64,000 nt of DNA. Source: Vandiemenella viatica. Lineage: Eukaryota > Arthropoda > Insecta > Orthoptera > Morabidae. The stretch covers positions 104,193,992 to 104,257,991 of the forward strand of contig JARYHS010009186.1 in NCBI GenBank assembly GCA_031002005.1. Direction: 5' to 3'. The notes below the pieces were generated by a model, which worked only from the letters and a program-made list of their open reading frames with translations, did not search any database and was not told the origin of the DNA. A program made the position numbers and the translations under genes. Shown here piece after piece: positions 57,691 to 64,000 of this stretch; position 1 is the stretch's first letter, and every line of letters begins with the position of its first letter.

Positions 57691-60309
57691 AAACGATGGG
57701 CAAATAATGGAACCCAAAGACACAATTTAAAACGATCGTAGATACCAGTGGATATCTATGTCAACACCTAAAACATGAGTATTCGTTGGAGCCGGACAAC
57801 TTTGTCAGAGACAATAAAAATACAATAGGTAAGACTGACACCAAAATTACCATACACGAAACTATCTATAAACACACTACGAAGTAAAAAATAATATTTA
57901 ATAAAAACCACTACCAATATATCGTATTAATTAAACAATCTCAATATTATTTCTTCCATTTTTGTAAAGTTTTTGTTGCACGTTCTTCGGTACTTTCTTC
58001 CGTTCATTCCAGGTTTCATTCCATTCCTTTCCACAGGTATTTGAAGTACAGTTTCCATGTTGCCAATACTTCCTAGTTTCAATGTTCTTCACAAGATTTG
58101 TCCAATATTTTGACCAGCATATCTCTAAGTTTTGTTTTAGAAGTGATCTGCAAAAGAGGAAAGATGATGACGATCCAAATGTTATTTGTGTTCAATGTCA
58201 TGCGGGTCAACATTTTGAGTAATAACTTCCAATATTTCATTATAATTTTTTTAAAATTGTAATATGATTTGTACCGTGCATAAGCTTGTGTGGTTGTTAA
58301 GCATTAATGTAAATAGTATTACAAAAATCCTTGAGTAATTTCTTCAAGTTTTTATTGCCATTATACTACCGACAGTAACATTGTGACTGTAAAAATATAA
58401 GATTTTTGCTTTCTGTATTAGTAGTTTTACATGTTGTTCTATCGCTAGACACTTCTTTTGTTCACATTTTCAAAAAAAAAAAAAAATCACAAATCGAACT
58501 GTTTATCGGCTTTCATTGAAGTTTGTGTACAAAAACTTAAACGTTTTGTAAATTTTGTCCGTTGTATATAAAGTGTTGCAAACACTTTAGCAACGGAACG
58601 AAGGTTTACACCATTGATTAAGGGATCTAAAAATACCACAGATAGTTATTTGCATAACTTAATAAATTGAAATAATTTCTTATAATATTCACAACATGAG
58701 TTTAGAACACGAAAATCAACTCATGTAGCTGTAAAAACATGTATAAACATTAGATTTAAAATAATTGTTCGGAAAGAGAAAGTAGCTGATATATTCTGAA
58801 TTTTTCTATCATTTTTGATATGATAGATCATAAAAGCCTCCGTTCAAAGATACACCACTGCGGTATCAAAAGCACAAATTACAGGTGGTTTAATTTATAG
58901 CTTGCTGCAGAGAATCAGGGTGTCACCATGCAACGTAGCGAAAATGAACAATACAGATAGTATTTATCAGATATCAACAGTATTAGATATGACATTCAAC
59001 AGGAAAACAGGATTCGGTTTAGTACATATAGATGTTCTCTCTATAATGATAAATTATCGTTTATTTTTTATCTAGTTTACACTCAAATTTTATTGGAATG
59101 CAGTCTGATTACATGCGTATATGTGGCACTGACTCCATTTCAGGTTACTTAATGTGATTATCCAAGTATAACAATAAAAAATGTGTTCCCATTCTAAGTC
59201 GTAATTTATTTATAGATAAAATTTAAGTTTATCACAGAATATGTTTTTGAAATATATAGTTTATTAAACATAATAAAATATTAATTAACGACGTAATTCA
59301 AAGAGATCTTCACGAAAATAAATTAAAGACTTTGTAGAAAAATAAGTTTTCTTGCTTCTTGCAAACTTTACGAAATACTTCCTTGTGTGAAAAGTAAATA
59401 AACAATTTGTTTGCTTTTTAAATGATATGTTTACATACTGAGGCACTATACTCTGCTAGTAAACTGTTAATTTTATCAGCAAAATAAGCAAACCACCCGA
59501 TTTTTACATTGATACGACCTGAGATATGACGTCACAAGACACGAATCGCCAGATGCAAGCGTTTTAGCGACAATATTCAAATAAACTTATTAAAATGCAA
59601 TTTTTTTTATAAACGTTTCTTAATCTAGAAATGTTACAAACATATTTTTCGATATAATTCCTCTGTATTTTATTTTCAATTTTAGTATTTGTGTCACACA
59701 ATCTTCGCATTCGGTATCAATAAAACCGTATGTACGCAATCTGTCGCTTGAATAGATTAGGGAGATTTCTGACACTAAATGTCGTGGTTGCCAATATTAT
59801 CAAGTTACAAAATTAAAATGAATTATCATTATTAAGAAAGTAAGCGAGTGCGTAAGTTAATATGAATTTGACGACAACCATTCCTGTACTTTTTAATTTC
59901 TTGAGTGTACACTTGGCAACGCCTTAGATTACAGAGTACTACACGCATTCAGATTGTTTCCCGTATAAAAAAACAAAAAAAAAAAAAAAACAAAAAAAAA
60001 CTTCTGGGCTCCGAGACATACCAATGCCCGTGACAGAAGGATAACCTTAAAACAGTCTCCAGTTGTGCTCTTCCACCTCTGTTGTGGCTATCGTTGTGAT
60101 TCACAGTGATATAACTTAATTGAATTTCAGACAGTCCTGTTGAAAGTTTCAAACATACGTACAATAAATGCGAGAAATTCTAACTGATTTTAATAAAACA
60201 TATCATCTTCACACTTCCAAAGAAAGCACAAGCCTACAAATGTGAGAGTTATCAAACCAAGGTTTAACATCGCATGCTTCAAAATTACTGACCAGAACAA
60301 TATACATAA
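57691..60309. other. Unassigned AT-rich DNA
   Basis: No gene is recognised. There is an A-run at 58471-58486 and an A-rich tract at 59969-60000. Confidence 0.5.
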
Positions 60310-61436
60310 GAATGGAAAGGGTAGTAGATGAGATAGTAGGTGAAGATCAGTTTGGGTGTAGGAAAAACCGTGGTACAAGGGAAACAATTCTGGCATCAAG
60401 AAAATCGAGGATACTTTTATGGCGTTTGTTGATTTGAAAAAGCTTTTGATAATGTTAGGCGGAACAAGATGTTCAATATATTAAAAAAGTCAGGTCTAAA
60501 ATATCGAGACAGAAAACTATATCAGAATCATGAGAGACATGCCTCAGGTAAAAGAGGTGTGAGACAAGGTTGCAGTCTGTACCCGTTAATATTCAACTTG
60601 TATGTAGAGGAAGCAATAAACTAAGTAAAATAAATTTTTTATGTGGCGTAAGTGTTCAAGGAGAAAAAATCAGTATGCTATGATTTTCTGATGACATTGT
60701 GTTTTTAGCGGAACAGGTTGAGGATATTGAGAAGTTACTGAATGGCGTGAACAAAATACCGAAGGAAGATTTTGGACTGAATATAAATCAAAGCAAGACA
60801 AAATGATGAAATACAGTAGAAATGATACCAATACTATTAGATTAAATATAAAAATAGGATAGGAAGCAATAGGAGAGGTAAGTGAATTCTGCTACTTGGC
60901 AAGCAAAATTACAACCGATGGCAGACGCAGGAAAGATGTTAAAAGTGGAATAGCACTAGCAAAAAGAGCCTTCATGAAAAAGAGAAATATTTTAGTTTCA
61001 AATATTGATCTAGGAATTTTAAAAACTCTGTGTGTGGAGCATAGCACTTTATGGTACCGATGCATTGACTTTAAGAATACCAGAAAGAAAGAAAATTGAA
61101 GAATTTGAAATGTAGTTCTACATTAGAATGCTGAAAATTAAGTCGACAGATAAAGTACGAAATGAACTAGTTTTGAAAATGATAGGTGACGAAAGAAGTT
61201 TGTGGAAGAAGCTTACAGAAAGAAGAGACAGGATGGTATGTAATATTTTGATACATGCTGGATTGGTTAATTTGTTAATGGAGAGAACAGTAGAAGGTAA
61301 GAACTGTTGAGGAAGACAGAGATTAGTATATACCATATGAAGCAGACGATTGAAGACGTGGGTTGTAAGAGGTATGAAGAGATGAAAAGTTTGGGAGGAT
61401 TGCATCATACCAGTCAAGAGAAATGCATAGAATTAA
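60310..61436 (+). pseudogene. LINE reverse transcriptase relic, third family
   Basis: Plus-strand pieces run in order. MERVVDEIVGEDQFGCRKNR (about 60315) is followed by FMAFVDLKKAF-like residues with NVRRNKMFNILKKSGLKYRD (about 60418-60510). Then come KRGVRQGCSLYPLIFNLYVE (about 60552-60610) and FSDDIVFLAEQVEDIEKLL (about 60684-60740), where FSDD stands for the catalytic (F/Y)ADD motif. Next is FCYLASKITTDGRRRKDVKS (about 60887-60945), and finally MLKIKSTDKVRNEL (about 61128). GVRQGC and the spacing are those of LINE reverse transcriptases. Several frame changes and an internal deletion make it non-functional, but the metal-binding aspartates of FSDD are retained. The sequence differs from the family at 17 and 50 kb (GVRKGDG). 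It ends shortly before 61440. Confidence 0.8.
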
Positions 61437-62559
61437 GAAACTTTATTTTTTCCTGTACCATTTTTTTTTAAATTTGTGTACAGTTTTCTAAACGGTAATT
61501 GGTTTCACAGTTAATAAAACGAGATACCGAAGAATTATTATTTAATAATTGTGGTTCTAGCTTAACCCTACAAGATCTTATTCCTGTAACAGGCGCCGCG
61601 AATATCATAAATGTTCGGGTTGGACAATAAGTAGAAGAAAATTCGAGCGTAGCCATTTTGCAATTGTTGCTGTTAGAGGTAACATGTTCTGAAACTATTA
61701 CTCTCATGGTTCTGGCGAGATAGAATTGGTCGGCTGCAGAGTTTATACGGAAAATTTAGCTTCAGATACAGTGCGTAACCCTCGGAACGGTACATTCAGG
61801 GCCAGAATACCTCTTGGGAAGCTTTCAAATTGGACGACGTTAGCAACTGAACCCACTCTCCGCTGCAGCAAACGTTCACTGGGTGGTTATCAAACGGGCT
61901 GAGTGTTGGCCATGCAAAATTTCTGGGCAGAGCGAATGCAGACCATTGCGATTGCCGGGACTTGTAGATTTTTTTTTTTTTTAGCCAGCCGTTCACTCGT
62001 TGGAATACGCGTCTACAGAGCGGAAAGTGGTCCACATAACAGCCAATCGATATTACTGAGTATGTTCACTTCCCTGATGAACTGTCTTGAGATGATAAAC
62101 ACACCTTAAGGGGGTAGATACAGTTATCAGATTTCATACCAATGATTTCTTTCTTTCGAGTCACAAAAATAGTTTTTACTATTGATTTCATGTTGGTGAA
62201 AAAATTATTTAATTATATTTGACAATGTGGGAATTATGCGTGACTAAGCAAAGCCTAGTATGATTGACAGCCATTTAAATTTTTCTGCACTTGAAAGTAA
62301 TGCAAACCTTTAACCTTAAATATCTCAAAACAGCAATTCTTCAATTGATTTTAAAGATAACTTTTTCCACATGGATGGATCTTTTTAAAATTTGCAGGAC
62401 ATGTTCTACATACTAATTACTACAGTCACTACCATTATTGTTTATGCAGCTTTTCACAAATGGAAAATATGCCTATATGTTTAACCAAAAAATGCAAGAA
62501 TTTTAATTTCTTGGATTTTTTTTTTTACTAACACAAATATAAAGTTAAATGTGTATATA
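61437..62559. other. Unassigned DNA, possible TTAA-targeted element edge
   Basis: No gene is recognised. At 62106-62119 the sequence ccttaagggggtagat might be a piggyBac-like TTAA edge, but the partner end was not found. A 14-T run lies at 61969-61982. Confidence 0.35.
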
Positions 62560-63869
62560 CGAGGGTGTTTCAAATGAAAACCTTAAAAGTGCTATATTTT
62601 TTTATTTGTGACAATGAACAAAAAACTTACATGTCATTTTTCGACGTAGTCTCCTTGACGTTGAATGCATGTATTCCATCGCTTCGGGAGTGCATAGATA
62701 CCACGACGGAAGAATTCTTTTGGTCGTGTGTGTAGCCAGTCATGCACCGCGGCTTTCACCTCTTCGTCACTTCTGAAATGCCTGCCCCCTATTCCTTCTT
62801 TGAGTGCACCAAACAGGTGAAAGTCACTAGGGGCGAGGTCTGGTGAATAAGGAGGATGTACCAGACATTCAAATTTAATTTCCTGAATAGTCTCAACTGT
62901 CCTACGGGCTGTATGTGGTCGGGCGTTGTCATGCTGCAGCAAAACTCCTGAAGTCAGAAGTCCTCGTCGTTTACTCCTGATTGCAGGGCGGAGGTGATGT
63001 TTCAGCATGTTTGAATAGGAATTGCTGGTTACCGTAACCCCCTTATCCATGTAATGCTCCAAAATTATTCCATTTGCATCCCAGAAGACAGTGAGCATGA
63101 CTTTTCCTGCAGACGGTTGAGTGCGGAATTTTTTTGGTTTCGGCGATGAGGTGTGGCGCCATTCCTTGCTTGACCTTTTCGTTTCTGGTTGGTGGTAGTG
63201 AACCCAAGTCTCATCACCTGTGACAATTTTGCTCAGAAAGGCATCACCTTCGGCGTGGAAACGACGCAAAAGTTCTTCACAGGCATCAATGCGACGGGCT
63301 TTCAATTCGGCAGTCAACTGACGTGGCACCCATCTTGCAGACACCTTATTGAAGTGCAGTACGTTGTGAACAATATTATGCGCTGAACCAATACTTATCT
63401 TCAAAATTGTGGCTATTTCGTTCAGAGTTATGCGTCTATTATCCTTTACAAGCTCCTCCACTAACGCAATGTTTTCGTCCGTCACTACGCGGTTCGCCTG
63501 CCCTGGTCTTGGGGCATCCTCCACAGACGTTACACCGCTTTTAAACTTCCTACACCACTCGTACACTTGCTGCAACGACAAACACGAATCACCATACTGT
63601 GCTATTATTCTGCGATGAATTTCAATTGGTTTGACCCCTTCACTACTCAAGAAACGTATCACTGAACGCTGCTCAATCGCGGTGCATGTTGACAGCGGGG
63701 CGGCCATCTTGTTATGTATTTCATCACCTTCTCTAGCGTTGTAACATCACTGTGCCGCCTGTCGGTCACTTTGTGAACTTCAAGGAACACTGCTGCCACC
63801 TACCAACTCCATCACGATACTTGTCGAAATTTTATTTAACTTTTAAGGTTTTCATTTGAAACACCCTCG
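62560..63869 (-). mobile_element. Intact mariner element
   Basis: Perfect 31-bp inverted repeats at 62560-62590 and 63839-63869 begin CGAGGGTGTTTCAAATGAAA. They are flanked by TA on both sides (62558-62559 and 63870-63871). At 1310 bp it has the normal mariner size, and it contains one uninterrupted transposase gene. Identical ends and an undamaged gene make this the youngest-looking element in the window. Confidence 0.97.
62634..63707 (-). CDS. Mariner transposase, apparently full length
   Basis: The 357-residue protein is close to the usual mariner length of about 345. The N-terminal DNA-binding domain has two helix-turn-helix regions (about residues 11-55, EQRSVIRFLSSEGVKPIEIH; and 76-120, DENIALVEELVKDNRR). 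A linker carries the mariner motif WVPRQLT at 126-132. The catalytic domain has TGDETW (D165), LQHDNARPHTA (D260) and HPPYSPDLAPSDFHLFG (D295). The spacing from D260 to D295 is 34 residues, giving the DD34D triad that binds the metal ions for cut-and-paste transposition. The end is the typical RWNTCIQRQGDYVEK. The start at 63707 gives MAAPLSTCTAIEQRS; relatives often begin a little nearer to EQR. No stop, shift or catalytic substitution is visible. Whether it is active cannot be told from sequence. Confidence 0.95.
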   Translation of the reverse strand: MAAPLSTCTAIEQRSVIRFLSSEGVKPIEIHRRIIAQYGDSCLSLQQVYEWCRKFKSGVTSVEDAPRPGQANRVVTDENIALVEELVKDNRRITLNEIATILKISIGSAHNIVHNVLHFNKVSARWVPRQLTAELKARRIDACEELLRRFHAEGDAFLSKIVTGDETWVHYHQPETKRSSKEWRHTSSPKPKKFRTQPSAGKVMLTVFWDANGIILEHYMDKGVTVTSNSYSNMLKHHLRPAIRSKRRGLLTSGVLLQHDNARPHTARRTVETIQEIKFECLVHPPYSPDLAPSDFHLFGALKEGIGGRHFRSDEEVKAAVHDWLHTRPKEFFRRGIYALPKRWNTCIQRQGDYVEK

Positions 63870-63871
63870 TA

Positions 63872-64000
63872 TTATTGGTTTAACTAATTGCCTCGATATT
63901 AGTTTACAAGCTTAAGAAAAGAATTCTGCAAAATTTCAAATATTATGGTTTCTATCATTGAAGACCTTAATGACGACATATTTTCAACTGTCAATTTGGA
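63872..64000. other. Unassigned window edge
   Basis: Nothing recognised in the last 129 bases. It continues the DNA into which the mariner inserted. Confidence 0.5.

Noticed and set aside
57282..57725. 147-codon minus-strand frame in a CpG island
   Set aside because: Arg/Ser/Pro-rich translation expected from composition, with similar frames on the other strand and no motif.

Overview
The window looks like non-coding, transposon-packed nuclear DNA of an insect or other arthropod. The evidence is AT-rich intergenic sequence with no bacterial-style gene packing, many copies of one tRNA-derived SINE, 5'-truncated LINEs, mariner/Tc1, hAT and Helitron DNA elements, and simple repeats. I could not name the species. 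No ordinary host protein gene was recognised. Every open frame whose product I can name belongs to a mobile element.

Layout. 0-5 kb: a CR1-like LINE scrap, then an 829-bp deletion derivative of a DUF4817-type mariner-like element with perfect 28-bp ends inserted in a TA microsatellite, then unassigned sequence. 5-16 kb: several SINE copies, the 3' part of an I-like LINE (RNase H plus zinc motif, a 19-bp tandem array and a TAA tail), and a complete but dead 1.3-kb mariner (13799-15118). 16-21 kb: three SINEs, a decayed LINE, a Helitron helicase scrap, and an internally deleted BED-finger hAT with perfect 8-bp target duplications (19546-21156). 21-27 kb: a non-autonomous Helitron (23226-24969, minus strand) that contains a tRNA-like unit, itself split exactly at TA by a 425-bp mariner derivative. 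27-34 kb: mostly unassigned, with a 260-bp G-rich hAT MITE (30761-31020) carrying a perfect 8-bp duplication.

34-39 kb: the first copy of a 1.3-kb dispersed repeat (second copy at 48.2-49.6 kb), a Gag-only retroelement (36.6-38.3 kb) with three zinc knuckles and no visible polymerase, and a small palindromic MITE. 41-43.3 kb: a nearly complete Tc1-like element and a Helitron with about four 141-147-bp tandem units that stay open on both strands. 45-46 kb: an unrecognised broken coding stretch beside a CR1-like LINE end. 50-52 kb: a LINE end and another internally deleted mariner. 52-60 kb: two CpG-dense islands in otherwise unassigned DNA. 60-64 kb: a third LINE, then an apparently intact mariner (62560-63869) with a 357-aa transposase, all three catalytic aspartates and perfect 31-bp inverted repeats.

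The genes do not form a pathway. The window is a layered insertion record. The freshest element is the 62.6-kb mariner, whose transposase could in principle act on elements with matching ends. Old layers are the CR1-like pieces, the LINE at 17 kb and the 13.8-kb mariner. The least explained signals are the Gag-only unit, the paired 1.3-kb repeats, the 45-kb coding relic and a TAATT-motif cluster in a CpG-rich island near 50.0 kb.
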